Source: Novosphingobium sp. 28-62-57 (GTDB taxonomy: Bacteria > Pseudomonadota > Alphaproteobacteria > Sphingomonadales > Sphingomonadaceae). From it: 64,000 bases of DNA. Shown piece after piece: positions 46,218-55,276 of this stretch (position 1 is its first letter; each line of letters begins with the position of its first letter). The stretch covers positions 1-64,000 of the forward strand of contig NCGO01000010.1 in the NCBI GenBank assembly GCA_002256985.1, written 5' to 3'. Under the pieces are notes generated by a model. That model was not told the origin of the DNA. It worked only from the letters and a program-made list of their open reading frames with translations, and did no database searches. The position numbers and the translations under genes are program-made.

Positions 46218-47303
46218 TTACATGCCCGAACCCGGACCGTAGGTGATTTCCACACGACGGTTCTGAAGTTCACGCACGCCGTCAGCGGTCGGCACGCGCG
46301 GGTTGTTTTCACCGAACGCCTGGCTGGTGATCGAACCATCAGGAATGCCGTGCGACGTCAGGTACGAACGGACCGACACGTTGCGGCGCTCCGAAAGAGC
46401 CTGGTTGTACTTCGGCGTACCCGAACGGTCGGCATAACCGGCGAGCATGATCGGAACGCTGGCGCAGTTGCCATAAGCCGTGACAGCATTGTCAAGGATC
46501 GTGGCCGCTTCCGGCGTGATGTCCGACTTATCCCAATCGAAGAACACGATGTAGGGACCCTTGTTGCAGACCACTGCCGGCGGAGGCGGCGGCGGCGGCG
46601 GGGGCGGCGGCGGGGGAGGAGGCGGAGGCGGGGGAGGTGCAACCTCTTCCACCGGCTCAACACCACCGAAGTTGAACGTCAGCGTGCCCAGCAGCGAGTG
46701 CGAGCGGAAACGCGTGCGAGCGTTGGTGCCTGCAGCGTTGATGATGTCAACGTTGTTCTGGTTGAAGAAGCGATACTTGAGGCCAACATCGACGCTGTTG
46801 CTGAGCGGCGCGCGAACGCCAGCCAGAGCCTGCCAGGCAAAGCCCGTGTCAGAGTCATTGATGTTGGTCAGCGCCACAGGCGTGGCCACTTCGATCTTCG
46901 TGCGGCTTACGCCGACACCACCGCCGACAAAGCCCTGAAGACCATCATCCGGTCCGAAATCGAGCAGGCCGTTGACCATGAAGCTCAGTGCGCTTGCACC
47001 GCCGTCAATTGCGCGATCGAAGGTGTTCGGACCGTTGTTGAAAGATTCGGCCTTCGCACGGCGATAGCCAACTTCGCTTTCAAGACGGAAACCGCCAAAG
47101 TCGTATCCAACGATACCGCCGAAGTCATATCCGGTACGCGTATCGAGAATACCGGTCTGTCCAGCACCACGCAGATTTTCGAGATCTTCGACGATCATCG
47201 CGCCGGCGTCAGCTTCGACATACCAGGCTTTATCTTTTGCAAATGCTGGCGTTGCCAAGGCACTTGAGGCCAAGGCTACGCCAAGGATCATTTTCCGCAT
47301 CAT
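46218..47303 (-). CDS. OmpA-type porin with poly-proline linker
   Basis: Outer-membrane protein of 361 residues. A signal peptide ends TPAFAKD; an eight-strand barrel (about 22-215) follows, with GYDFGGIVGYDFGGFRLESE and LAGVRAPLSNSVDVGLKYRF. A run of about 21 prolines (positions about 228-249) links to a periplasmic OmpA domain with FFDWDKSDITPEAATILDNA, GYADRSGTPKYNQALSERRN and NRRVEITYGPGSG. The ATG at 47303 follows AGGGGAAACG; ATG 47300 is an alternative. Confidence 0.93.
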   Translation of the reverse strand: MMRKMILGVALASSALATPAFAKDKAWYVEADAGAMIVEDLENLRGAGQTGILDTRTGYDFGGIVGYDFGGFRLESEVGYRRAKAESFNNGPNTFDRAIDGGASALSFMVNGLLDFGPDDGLQGFVGGGVGVSRTKIEVATPVALTNINDSDTGFAWQALAGVRAPLSNSVDVGLKYRFFNQNNVDIINAAGTNARTRFRSHSLLGTLTFNFGGVEPVEEVAPPPPPPPPPPPPPPPPPPPPAVVCNKGPYIVFFDWDKSDITPEAATILDNAVTAYGNCASVPIMLAGYADRSGTPKYNQALSERRNVSVRSYLTSHGIPDGSITSQAFGENNPRVPTADGVRELQNRRVEITYGPGSGM

Positions 47304-47489
47304 CGTTTCCCCTATAAGCGACATCATGCCACGTCGTGCAGGTTGTCTACCGGTTCCAAAGTGGTCATGCAAGCGGACAAACACGCCAAGTGTTGCACGA
47401 AAACAACGGATTTGCTCCATTGTGCAGTGCCGCACCAGCGCTATTGTGCCCTCATGTCGTTGTGGAATGCCGAGGGGCGGTTTTTGTTC

Positions 47490-47951
47490 CTAAAGACTGC
47501 TAGAAAATATTCCGGCTGATCTCAACGCCAGAATCAGCGTGTTGATAGAAGCGCGTGCTTCCAGATCGATTACAGCTCCGCCAGAAGGCGCGGTAGGTTC
47601 AACAGCTGCTTGCCAACCGTTTGAGAACATAAGGTTTTGCTCTGCCTCAAGATCATAGGCGCGCCACCCCGTCCGTGGCGTGATAAAGCGCCAGCCTCCT
47701 TCGGTCCAGCCTGCAAGAGCATCGATATGCCCGGTGAACGCACCATTTGGCAAGCTGCCAACGATCCAAACGTCGCCATAGACCGGGTTCGCCGGAGGGT
47801 CATTGCGAACACCATGGACACCGGCCCCCAACACAATGTCAAGCAACAGCAACGCCTCGTTGACTGTGGCTTCTTTTTGCGATTGACCAGAAAAAAGCAT
47901 CGGAAAGCCGACGCGAGGTGTCACCGCAGAATAATTCAATGGTTCGCTCAT
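47490..47951 (-). CDS. DUF2793 protein at the end of the GTA cluster
   Basis: A 153-residue protein: TPRVGFPMLFSGQSQKEATV is the DUF2793 start, found at the 3' end of sphingomonad and rhodobacterial particle clusters, with DVWIVGSLPNGAFTGHIDAL and GWRFITPRTGWRAYDLEAEQ. Probably a fibre or surface-binding subunit of the particle. 37 bases after the Gp15-like gene, same direction. Last gene of the operon. Confidence 0.85.
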   Translation of the reverse strand: MSEPLNYSAVTPRVGFPMLFSGQSQKEATVNEALLLLDIVLGAGVHGVRNDPPANPVYGDVWIVGSLPNGAFTGHIDALAGWTEGGWRFITPRTGWRAYDLEAEQNLMFSNGWQAAVEPTAPSGGAVIDLEARASINTLILALRSAGIFSSSL

Positions 47952-47988
47952 GGCGTAGCTCCTCTGATTCGATGTGTCAGGCAGTGCC

Positions 47989-50181
47989 TCAGGCCGTCAG
48001 GGCGATGACCAGTGGATCGGACTTTGATCGCAGGCCAATTTGCCTGACTGCAAAGTTCGCGCCCGGCAGGGCCGAAAGCGATTGAGCCAGCGCGGCTGGC
48101 AACAGCAGTTGCGATTCCGTGGTCTGCCACACCTGCGTCGGGTTGCTGGCCGGCCCAAATGCCACTTCCCACAACTCGGATGGCTCTCCCAAAGGTACTT
48201 CCAACCCATCGAGCCAGCCCCATGATCCGCGGGCCCGTCTGATCCAGCGCAGCAGGGCAGAGCCATCGGCTTGCCAAAGCACCGACCCATGAACAGGTGC
48301 GAGCGGTCTTGTTGTCAGGCCCATGTTGATGATCGCGCTGCTGGCGGGCGCGCTGTCGCCAAGGCCGATGCCGACAATCGTGCTGCCAGTTGCAAGATCC
48401 GCTTGCGATCCCGTCGGGCTGACCAGTCGGTCATCGATCAATGCAAACGGTTCACCAACAGTGTGATCGGAAACGGCATTTTCTGTGCCGCCGCGCCCAC
48501 GCAGAAGTCCTGAAAGCTGCCACTGCCTCCCCGCAATGCGCTCGGCACGGCTGAACTGGATGATCTCGCTCCCCAGCAGCGCGCGGTTCGCCCCCTGCAT
48601 CAGTTGCGCCCAGGTTGCGTTCCCCAACGTCAAGTCGTCGGCGGCAAGTTCAAGTTCGACCCGTGATTGCGGATCGAACACAAGCGGCGAAGTGCCTGCG
48701 ATCGCGGAAAGGGCTTGCCCCACAACGGCGCGTCTGCGGCCGGTTGATCCGACCGGGGTCAACGTACCATCATCGCTCTGCACATAGAGCGCAGCGCCGG
48801 TCCAGCCAGCCGTTTCTGCAGAGGCCGCAATCTTCACATCGGCGACATCACCGTTCCCCGTGCCATCCCAGGGCAATTCGAAGGCGACGATGCGGGTCGG
48901 AACGGCAACCAGATCAATTGACGGATTCGCACGCCCCGGGTCTGCTGTCACAGATAGTGGCGCAACTGCAGCGACAGGGACAAGGTCCAGCATCACGCCA
49001 TCGGCTTGCCACTCCCATTGCTCGATCCGCCAATTCCCCTCGGCCACCGGCGTTCGCACAATCGCACCAGGCGAACATTCGGCACTGATCTCGGTAATGC
49101 GATAACGCAGCGTGTCGCGGGCTTCCGTGCGCCGCCGCGCCGCTTTGTCGGCCACTGTCGCAGCCTCGGTGGCGTTCATGGCAACCGGCAGTTCGATTAA
49201 CGCCACATCTCCCGGCTCGCTGCGGCCCAGGCTGCGCTGAAGGCCGGGCTGGTAGTCGCGCGCGATGTCATAATATCGCACCACACACTGCTGTGACGCT
49301 GGCAAGGCATCGCGCCGCCTTGCCCAACCATCTTGGCGCGCGTCCTCTGCACTATCCCCGCCAGCACACGGAGGCGGCAAGGTAAAAGGCTCGGTTTCAC
49401 CAAGAGAGTCGGCAAGACCAAGCGTTAGCCGCTCATTTTGCACATTGCAGAAAATCGGTGCAATTTCGCCAAGAACCGGCACAATATCGGCAGTCGATCC
49501 CTGATCGAAGGTAAAGCCGGAAAGGGTGACCTGATCCAGATTGCTCGTGTCCAGGGCATGGTCGGCTGCGTGCAAGATATCGGCGAGCGAAACAGCGCCG
49601 TCGTCGGCAATCACTTCGAGTGTCAGCGAAGGCAGCCTGTTGCCATAGTCTGCAAGCGCCAGATCCTCGAACACGACATAGGCAATGTTGCGATAGGCCG
49701 GGTTCAAGCCTTCGCCCTCTGCTTGCACTAGCAAAGGGTCAGGCCCCTGATCGCCATGCCCTGTGTGGACGCGCAAAGTCCCGCCAACCTTCAGGTCACC
49801 GGCATGGCCACGCAGCAGGTTTCCATCAGCCCAGATGCGGCCGATGCCGACAATCGGACGACTGGCAACGGCGACGGCAAAGGATGCCGTGTAGCTATAT
49901 GTGGTGACCGATGGCCGTCCCTTGCCGCCCGAACGCTCTTGTTGCTCGGCAAGCTCCGTTGCCCAGATGACGCTCCCAGACGCGCGGATCGTGCCGAAGT
50001 GCATCGGTATGGGGGAACCGTAACTGGATGTCTGGACAGACAGTTCCTTGAGCCTTGCCCCTTCAACGCGGCGCTTTCCGATCACTGCGGAATCGAACTG
50101 CTGCCCGATCAATGCTCCCAGCGCACCGCCGAGCGGCCCGCCAATCGCCGTGCCGACGGCCGAAAGGATCAATGTTGCCAT
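47989..50181 (-). CDS. GTA baseplate hub/host-recognition protein (Gp15-like, short)
   Basis: A 730-residue tail-tip protein. It starts LILSAVGTAIGGPLGGALGA, a glycine-rich start typical of this family, and contains the phage tail hub segments GARLKELSVQTSSYGSPIPM, AYRNIAYVVFEDLALADYGN, YYDIARDYQPGLQRSLGRSE, and a C-terminal domain with WQLSGLLRGRGGTENAVSDH. Rhodobacter Gp15 is about 1,300 residues with an N-terminal TIM-barrel-like domain, which is missing here. Its start overlaps the peptidase stop by one base. Confidence 0.88.
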   Translation of the reverse strand: MATLILSAVGTAIGGPLGGALGALIGQQFDSAVIGKRRVEGARLKELSVQTSSYGSPIPMHFGTIRASGSVIWATELAEQQERSGGKGRPSVTTYSYTASFAVAVASRPIVGIGRIWADGNLLRGHAGDLKVGGTLRVHTGHGDQGPDPLLVQAEGEGLNPAYRNIAYVVFEDLALADYGNRLPSLTLEVIADDGAVSLADILHAADHALDTSNLDQVTLSGFTFDQGSTADIVPVLGEIAPIFCNVQNERLTLGLADSLGETEPFTLPPPCAGGDSAEDARQDGWARRRDALPASQQCVVRYYDIARDYQPGLQRSLGRSEPGDVALIELPVAMNATEAATVADKAARRRTEARDTLRYRITEISAECSPGAIVRTPVAEGNWRIEQWEWQADGVMLDLVPVAAVAPLSVTADPGRANPSIDLVAVPTRIVAFELPWDGTGNGDVADVKIAASAETAGWTGAALYVQSDDGTLTPVGSTGRRRAVVGQALSAIAGTSPLVFDPQSRVELELAADDLTLGNATWAQLMQGANRALLGSEIIQFSRAERIAGRQWQLSGLLRGRGGTENAVSDHTVGEPFALIDDRLVSPTGSQADLATGSTIVGIGLGDSAPASSAIINMGLTTRPLAPVHGSVLWQADGSALLRWIRRARGSWGWLDGLEVPLGEPSELWEVAFGPASNPTQVWQTTESQLLLPAALAQSLSALPGANFAVRQIGLRSKSDPLVIALTA

Positions 50182-50603
50182 CAGAAATTCCCATCTCGCT
50201 TGGTCATGTGTTCAGGAACATCCAGCTTCCACTGCATGCTGATGGGCCAGGGTAACGGATCGGGCATGAAGGTTACGCGGCGCAGCGAAGCATGCGCATG
50301 CACAAAGCCGCCAGACACGCGCACCAGCAGGTGAGGCTGGATGGGATTGACCATGCACAGCACAATGTCCCCGTCATGTTCGGCGCGAATGAGCGCGTTG
50401 TCTGCGGCAAAGCGCAAAAAGCGCGAAATGCAGACATTTCGCAAAGCGTACCCCTCGGGCGCCGATGGCTGCATCCCCACTGCACGCAGCACTTCAGCCA
50501 CCACCCCTACGCAATCCAGCCCCGATTGCGCATCACGGCCATGCAGCCTGAAAGGAACGCCAATCAGGCTCCGTGCTGCACTTTCGAGCGCAGGCTGTAT
50601 CAT
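50181..50603 (-). CDS. GTA NlpC/P60-family peptidase (Gp14)
   Basis: A 140-residue cell-wall peptidase of the particle tail tip, thought to help DNA cross the recipient envelope. The catalytic Cys31 is in DAQSGLDCVGVVAEVL and the His in GGFVHAHASLRRV (102 or 104). Short compared with full NlpC/P60 hydrolases, as usual for this position in GTA clusters. Overlaps the DUF2163 gene by four bases and the Gp15-like gene by one. Confidence 0.88.
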   Translation of the reverse strand: MIQPALESAARSLIGVPFRLHGRDAQSGLDCVGVVAEVLRAVGMQPSAPEGYALRNVCISRFLRFAADNALIRAEHDGDIVLCMVNPIQPHLLVRVSGGFVHAHASLRRVTFMPDPLPWPISMQWKLDVPEHMTKRDGNF

Positions 50604-51415
50604 TGCGCTGCCGGATACCGCGTGAGCAGATCGTTGCCCGGCATGAACGGCTCACCCTGAAAGTTGACCGCATTGTCAAAGCGTTGCGCACAGGTGGAAA
50701 GCGTATGATCGCAGCCTTCTTTCAGAATGACGCGCATGCCGCTTTCCGCCCCTGTGGAAAGCGGGCGGTCGAGTATCAGCCAGTCTGCTTGCGTTGCTCT
50801 GATGCGAAATGCCGTTCCGGCATCCGGGCCATCCACAGGCCGCAGCCAGCCAAAGCAGAAATCTGCCGGATCTGCGCTGGCCACCTTGATCCACAGGCGT
50901 CCATTGCCCAGCTCGGAAAGCGCAGCCTCGTGCGTATACTTCGCGACCGATAGCGTGCAGCCATCGCCACAAAACTCCGCCCGGCATGTCGGCGATGTGC
51001 GCGGCACCAGCTCGCGGAACAGTTGCTGTTTCAGCGATGCCAGTTCAGCCGAAAACTGCGCGCCCTCGCGCCCGACCGCGCCGATGGTTCCGGCAAACAG
51101 GCTCTCGGCTTCAAGCGTTTCCCAGTCCACCAGCCCCATCGTGATGCTGGCACCGTCAAAACGTCCGGCCACCAGATCATCCTCACTGATCGCATCATGG
51201 CTCAGCGCGCCGGAAATCTCTGCGGTATCCAGTTCGAGCGAGGCCGATCTGCGCATCGCCGATGGGACCATCCCCGGAGCCGTGCGGTGGCGCAGCCCGC
51301 CAAAGATGATGTCCCGGTCATGGCTGGTAAAACCCAAGGCTACGCCATCCCGCCGCTCAATTCGCCACCATGTTGCTACTGTTTCCAGCGATTGGCTGAA
51401 CCAGGTCCGGCTCAT
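50600..51415 (-). CDS. GTA DUF2163/BR0599-family tail protein (Gp13)
   Basis: A 271-residue protein with DUF2163 and its C-terminal BR0599 region: VATWWRIERRDGVALGFTSH, HDRDIIFGGLRHRTAPGMVP, and the cysteine motif CRAEFCGDGCTLSVAKYTHE, ending NFQGEPFMPGNDLL. These cysteines may hold an iron-sulfur cluster in the tail tip, as shown for RcGTA hub proteins. Coupled by four-base overlaps on both sides. Confidence 0.9.
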   Translation of the reverse strand: MSRTWFSQSLETVATWWRIERRDGVALGFTSHDRDIIFGGLRHRTAPGMVPSAMRRSASLELDTAEISGALSHDAISEDDLVAGRFDGASITMGLVDWETLEAESLFAGTIGAVGREGAQFSAELASLKQQLFRELVPRTSPTCRAEFCGDGCTLSVAKYTHEAALSELGNGRLWIKVASADPADFCFGWLRPVDGPDAGTAFRIRATQADWLILDRPLSTGAESGMRVILKEGCDHTLSTCAQRFDNAVNFQGEPFMPGNDLLTRYPAAQ

Positions 51416-53751
51416 GCGTCTTCTCGCAATTCGACAAGCGGTACGCTCGGCGCTTCGCCTGCGGCAAATTCTGCACCTGAGATATCGATGCTGTCCTGCG
51501 CAAACCGCACCGGCACATCAAACAGGAAGCCTGCCGTGATGATGCTACCAGCAGGTGGAGCGACGGTGAACGCGATCACCCCGCGCGGCTCAATCGTGAA
51601 GTCACCGGTTTCGGCGCCGTTCACGCTCACCCGCAGGGTTTCGGATCTTGGCCGGGTTATCCGGCGGCGCTGGGCATCGGCGTTTTCGCCATAGTGCTTC
51701 ACCAGTGCAAAATGCGATGTTGCGCCGTCGCCTGTGCCAATCACCTGATCGGCAGGGGTCGGATTGCCGGTCATTCCGTTGGAGCTGAAGTCCGAAGGAT
51801 CGCGCAGCCGGAACCCGCGTGCCTGACCGCGCCGCGCCCGGAAAAAGCTGATAAGCTCTCCCAGTTCCGCATCGGATCGCACCCCCGGTCCCACATCAAA
51901 ACGCATGCGTGCATCCGACCACAAGCTGTTGCGCCGTTCGAAGCCCGATGCCGTGATCGTCACATTGGTCGAGAATTCCGGCGCCACCGAAGCATCCCGT
52001 CCCAGCGCCAGCGGGAACAGGACATCGTCAAAGGATTGCATCGTGTCTTCTCCACTGGCTCCGGGAAGGCGGGTGTATCCATCGCGCGATACTTGCGGCA
52101 GCGCCCAGACAAATGTCTCGGCCACCCCCAGCGCCACCGCTTCATTGGCCGCATCATCGATCCGCGCCCATTCGGTCGCGGCATTTTCTGCCAACAGCAC
52201 AAAGCCCGAAAGGTAATGCTGGCGCTCGCGCGGATAGTTCAGCCGCGCTTCGGCGATCACCCGCGCCAGCGCCCGCATCGCATCTTTGCCCGCCGTAACC
52301 CAGTCATAATCCTCCAGTTGCAGCGTATCGAATGCGGGCGATGCCCAACCCACTGGCAGGTTCGCGCGCAGGGCTTCGGGCGTAACAGGATCAAGCACGG
52401 TCGGCAGGAATGCCAGCAGCAGCGTCTCAGCCCCTGCCGCGCCTGCGGCCTCTTTCACAGCTGCGCAAAGTTCGGCGGTCGATTGGGCCAGCATGGCCCC
52501 GGCCTGATCCAGCAGCGCTGTTTGTGCCGCGTTCAGGTTTGCCCCCATGTCGGGGATGCTCACCGGATTGCCGCCGAACGCCGCCTTGGCCGCATCGTCA
52601 TAGATGCAGATGCGCCGGTCCAGCGTCATCCACCACCACGGCTCACCCACTTGGTACCTGATCGGCAGTCCGGCATCCTGCATCAGCGCAACCAACGCCA
52701 ACGCAACCTTGCGCAACCATGCCACCGCCTGCGGATTGGCGGGCGAGAGCAGCGCCGATGGCGGAACCCAGCCGGTCCGCGCAGGATCGCCGTTTTCGGC
52801 GCGCTGCTGCCATTCAGACGGACAGTTCTGCGCCAGCAATTCGTAGGATTGTGAGGCGATTACGGTATGCCCCATTGCCGCCGCACCGGCCATGAACGCC
52901 TCGTGCCAGCGCTGCGCTGCCGGGTTCATCGCAGGCAAAGTCGGGTCCACCACAAACCCTCCGGCACCATCCGGCACCATCGCATAGAAGTGGCTCATCC
53001 CGATGTAGTGGTTGATGCTGCCCCGGTATCCCAAGCCCCTGATCTCGCGCAGCACGCGGGCAGGCGTCAGGTTATAGGCATCGTCATAGCCAGTGCACAT
53101 CGAAAGCCCGTGCGGCGGCACCATCACATCGCCGATCGTCAGCATCGGCTTGTGCCCTTGGCACGACATGCCTGTCAGTTCGACCCAGCCTTCAACTGAC
53201 GGACCAAACGGTGCCGCATTGCCCGCGCCATATCCGGGCGCGACCAGCGATATGAACAGCCGGTCGATGTCTGCCGGATAGACCGGATCCGCCTCCGACG
53301 GCAGCAGGAACCCACCGCTCAGGTCGGAAAACCGCAGCGTCACTTGCGCATCGGTCGGCGTCCCTTCCGCATAATTCCACAGCCGCACATACCAGGCCCG
53401 CGCATTGCCTGCCGCATCGCGCCCTTCAATCGTCAGCGTCGGCCCATTCACCGCATCCAGCGGCAGTACACCGGCTGAACGCCAGCGGAACGACAGCGTC
53501 AGCCGCGAATAATCGCGCTGCGTGTCATAGGCCAAAAGCGGGTGATCCCACTTGTCTTCCGATTCCCAGATCAGCCCGATCAGATCGTCGGCCTTGCGGA
53601 ACACCGCATCCACCCGCAGCGCATCGGGTGCGGTTGTCACTACCGATGCCATCGCCGGGCGCGGAAAGTTCACCGTCCAGAAACGCGGGTCAAAGCGCTG
53701 AATCGTTTCGGTCTGCTGCACCGTTCGGCGCTTGGCCAGCCAGTATGTCAT
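51412..53751 (-). CDS. DUF2460 tail protein fused to TIM-barrel glycosidase-like domain
   Basis: A 779-residue protein, against about 200-210 for ordinary Gp12. Residues about 570-776 are the DUF2460 tail-tube-end domain (GPGVRSDAELGELISFFRAR, RGFRLRDPSDFSSNGM, ALVKHYG). The N-terminal part comprises a beta-rich region (about 35-200) and a region like a TIM-barrel glycosidase (about 205-560): GYDDAYNLTPARVLREIRGL, GMSHFYAM, RYQVGEPWWWMTL (Glu370) and LQLEDYDWV (Glu480). These acids are candidates for catalysis; this is fold-level inference. Starts 16 bases after the tape-measure gene. Confidence 0.88.
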   Translation of the reverse strand: MTYWLAKRRTVQQTETIQRFDPRFWTVNFPRPAMASVVTTAPDALRVDAVFRKADDLIGLIWESEDKWDHPLLAYDTQRDYSRLTLSFRWRSAGVLPLDAVNGPTLTIEGRDAAGNARAWYVRLWNYAEGTPTDAQVTLRFSDLSGGFLLPSEADPVYPADIDRLFISLVAPGYGAGNAAPFGPSVEGWVELTGMSCQGHKPMLTIGDVMVPPHGLSMCTGYDDAYNLTPARVLREIRGLGYRGSINHYIGMSHFYAMVPDGAGGFVVDPTLPAMNPAAQRWHEAFMAGAAAMGHTVIASQSYELLAQNCPSEWQQRAENGDPARTGWVPPSALLSPANPQAVAWLRKVALALVALMQDAGLPIRYQVGEPWWWMTLDRRICIYDDAAKAAFGGNPVSIPDMGANLNAAQTALLDQAGAMLAQSTAELCAAVKEAAGAAGAETLLLAFLPTVLDPVTPEALRANLPVGWASPAFDTLQLEDYDWVTAGKDAMRALARVIAEARLNYPRERQHYLSGFVLLAENAATEWARIDDAANEAVALGVAETFVWALPQVSRDGYTRLPGASGEDTMQSFDDVLFPLALGRDASVAPEFSTNVTITASGFERRNSLWSDARMRFDVGPGVRSDAELGELISFFRARRGQARGFRLRDPSDFSSNGMTGNPTPADQVIGTGDGATSHFALVKHYGENADAQRRRITRPRSETLRVSVNGAETGDFTIEPRGVIAFTVAPPAGSIITAGFLFDVPVRFAQDSIDISGAEFAAGEAPSVPLVELREDA

Positions 53752-53767
53752 GCCATGTCCTCAGCTG

Positions 53768-54343
53768 TCAGAAGTCGCTCAGCGCCCGGCGCACGGCCTG
53801 CGCCACCTGCTTGCCCGAACGGCGCAGGCTTTCAGGCTGGCTGCTGCCTTGCGGGCTGACGATGCGGATAGAGACATTCACGTCCCGCCCCTTGCCGCTC
53901 AGCGAAGGCTCGACCCGCCCGGCCGATGTCGGCACAAACAGCTCCGGCCCACGCTCGCCCACCAGATAGCCGCGCCCCGGAGCCACCGGCCCGCCGGTTG
54001 CCCGCCCCGGCAGGCCAAAGATTGATCCGACCAGCCCCGAAAGCAGCCCGCCAATCCCGCCAGACTGCCCCGCGCCCGCACCGCCCAGCGATCCGATCCC
54101 GGCGCTCACGGCCTGCGCCGCAATATCGCCCATCACGTTCAGGGCCACACGCCGCAGGTCTTCAAAGCCCAACGACCCGCGCCGGATCGCGCCCAGAAGC
54201 CCGCGCTCCAGCGTGTCCCCAGCGCGCCCGAACCCGTCCACCAGGATCGAATCAAAACTGCCCCGCATCTGCGCCACATCGGCGGTGAAGCCCGAGGTAT
54301 TTGCGCGCACGTCGATCATCAGCGTGTCGAGTTCATCCACCAC
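53768..54343 (-). CDS. GTA short tail tape-measure protein (Gp11)
   Basis: A 191-residue protein: a helical N-terminus with TADVAQMRGSFDSILVDGFG, the minor-tail motif GSLGFEDLRRVALNVMGDIA, a Gly-rich hydrophobic stretch and the conserved FGLPGRATGGPVAPGRGYLV and GERGPELFVPTSAGRVEPS. Its small size agrees with the short tails of GTA particles. Overlaps the 65-residue gene upstream by 11 bases. Confidence 0.88.
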   Translation of the reverse strand: MVDELDTLMIDVRANTSGFTADVAQMRGSFDSILVDGFGRAGDTLERGLLGAIRRGSLGFEDLRRVALNVMGDIAAQAVSAGIGSLGGAGAGQSGGIGGLLSGLVGSIFGLPGRATGGPVAPGRGYLVGERGPELFVPTSAGRVEPSLSGKGRDVNVSIRIVSPQGSSQPESLRRSGKQVAQAVRRALSDF

Positions 54344-54530
54344 GGTCTGCCTCCATCAGTCTATCGATTGTGCGGCGATCCACCGCTTCGCCCTCGGGTG
54401 CGCGCAACGAGGTGAGTATCGTGGCCAGCTCCTCGGGCGTCGCGCTCCAGAACGTGTCCGGCGACCAGCCCAGCAGCAGCGCGGCATGGCCCGAAAGCTT
54501 CGCCGCCGCCGCCCCGAACCGCGCGCTCAT
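54333..54530 (-). CDS. GTA tail assembly chaperone, DUF2376-like (Gp10.1)
   Basis: A 65-residue protein, LLGWSPDTFWSATPEELATI being the family signature (rcc01693-type). Such short proteins sit between the TAC and the tape measure in GTA operons. Four-base overlap with the preceding chaperone gene; 11-base overlap with the tape measure. Confidence 0.82.
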   Translation of the reverse strand: MSARFGAAAAKLSGHAALLLGWSPDTFWSATPEELATILTSLRAPEGEAVDRRTIDRLMEADRGG

Positions 54531-54841
54531 CCGCTGCCCTTCAGCACCTGCACGATCAGCGCGCGCAGCACGGGGGTGCAGGCGGCAAGCCCCTCACGCG
54601 CCACCGCCTCGGCAAAGTCTGCCCGCTCCAGCCCCTCACGCTCGCGCAGGCAGTGCCAGAACAGCGCCACCATTTCGCCCAGCCGCAATTGGCCTGCGCT
54701 CGCCCGCTCCACCAGCGCAAACAGCGGCCCCAACTCTTCCTCGGCCGCCACCAGCGCGCCAAATGTCGGGCGCAGCACCAGCGGTTGCCCGCCCAGCATC
54801 AGCACCGCTTCCCCGCGATGGGGATTTGCTGCGTCCACCAT
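54527..54841 (-). CDS. GTA tail assembly chaperone (Gp10, TAC_11 type)
   Basis: A 104-residue protein with PHRGEAVLMLGGQPLVLRPT and FGALVAAEEELGPLFALVER, the GTA-TAC (PF11836) pattern; the C-terminal half is helical (MVALFWHCLREREGLERADF). Probably escorts the tape-measure protein during tail assembly. Its ATG shares one base with the stop of the major tail protein gene (TGATG). Confidence 0.85.
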   Translation of the reverse strand: MVDAANPHRGEAVLMLGGQPLVLRPTFGALVAAEEELGPLFALVERASAGQLRLGEMVALFWHCLREREGLERADFAEAVAREGLAACTPVLRALIVQVLKGSG

Positions 54842-55248
54842 CAGACTTGCGCCACCACGCCGGAGCTTTCGAGCGTCATCGTGTAATTGCGCTCACCATT
54901 GAAATCGCCTGAATAATCCAGCCGCTGAACCAGGAACTTGCCCCGCATCCGCTCACCGCCCTCAAACGAAAGCTCATAGTCGGCGATGGTGCCCGCCAGC
55001 GCATTGCCGCGCACTTGACCCTCGGCTGCGCTGCCCAGGAAAATCCCCGCCGCGCTCACCGTCACCGATCGCGTGCCCGCACCGGTCAGCAATTCGCGCC
55101 AACCGCCCGAATCCTTGCTGGTGATCACCACCGCCTCGCCATTGATCGACATCTGCGTGGTGCGCAGGCCGGCCACGGTGTTGTAGGTCGGCGCTTCTGC
55201 GCCATCGCTGATCTTCAGCAGAAAAGCGCTTCCCTTCTGGGCTGCCAT
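54841..55248 (-). CDS. Phage major tail protein, TP901-1 family (Gp9)
   Basis: A 135-residue tail-tube subunit: KGSAFLLKISDGAEAPTYNT, VAGLRTTQMSINGEAVVITS, SKDSGGWRELLTGAGTRSVT and the C-terminal LSFEGGERMRGKFLVQRLDY. The order and length agree with the RcGTA tail-tube gene. Starts 28 bases after the DUF3168 gene. Confidence 0.9.
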   Translation of the reverse strand: MAAQKGSAFLLKISDGAEAPTYNTVAGLRTTQMSINGEAVVITSKDSGGWRELLTGAGTRSVTVSAAGIFLGSAAEGQVRGNALAGTIADYELSFEGGERMRGKFLVQRLDYSGDFNGERNYTMTLESSGVVAQV

Positions 55249-55276
55249 GTCAGTTCTCCTTTGAAAGAATGGGTGT

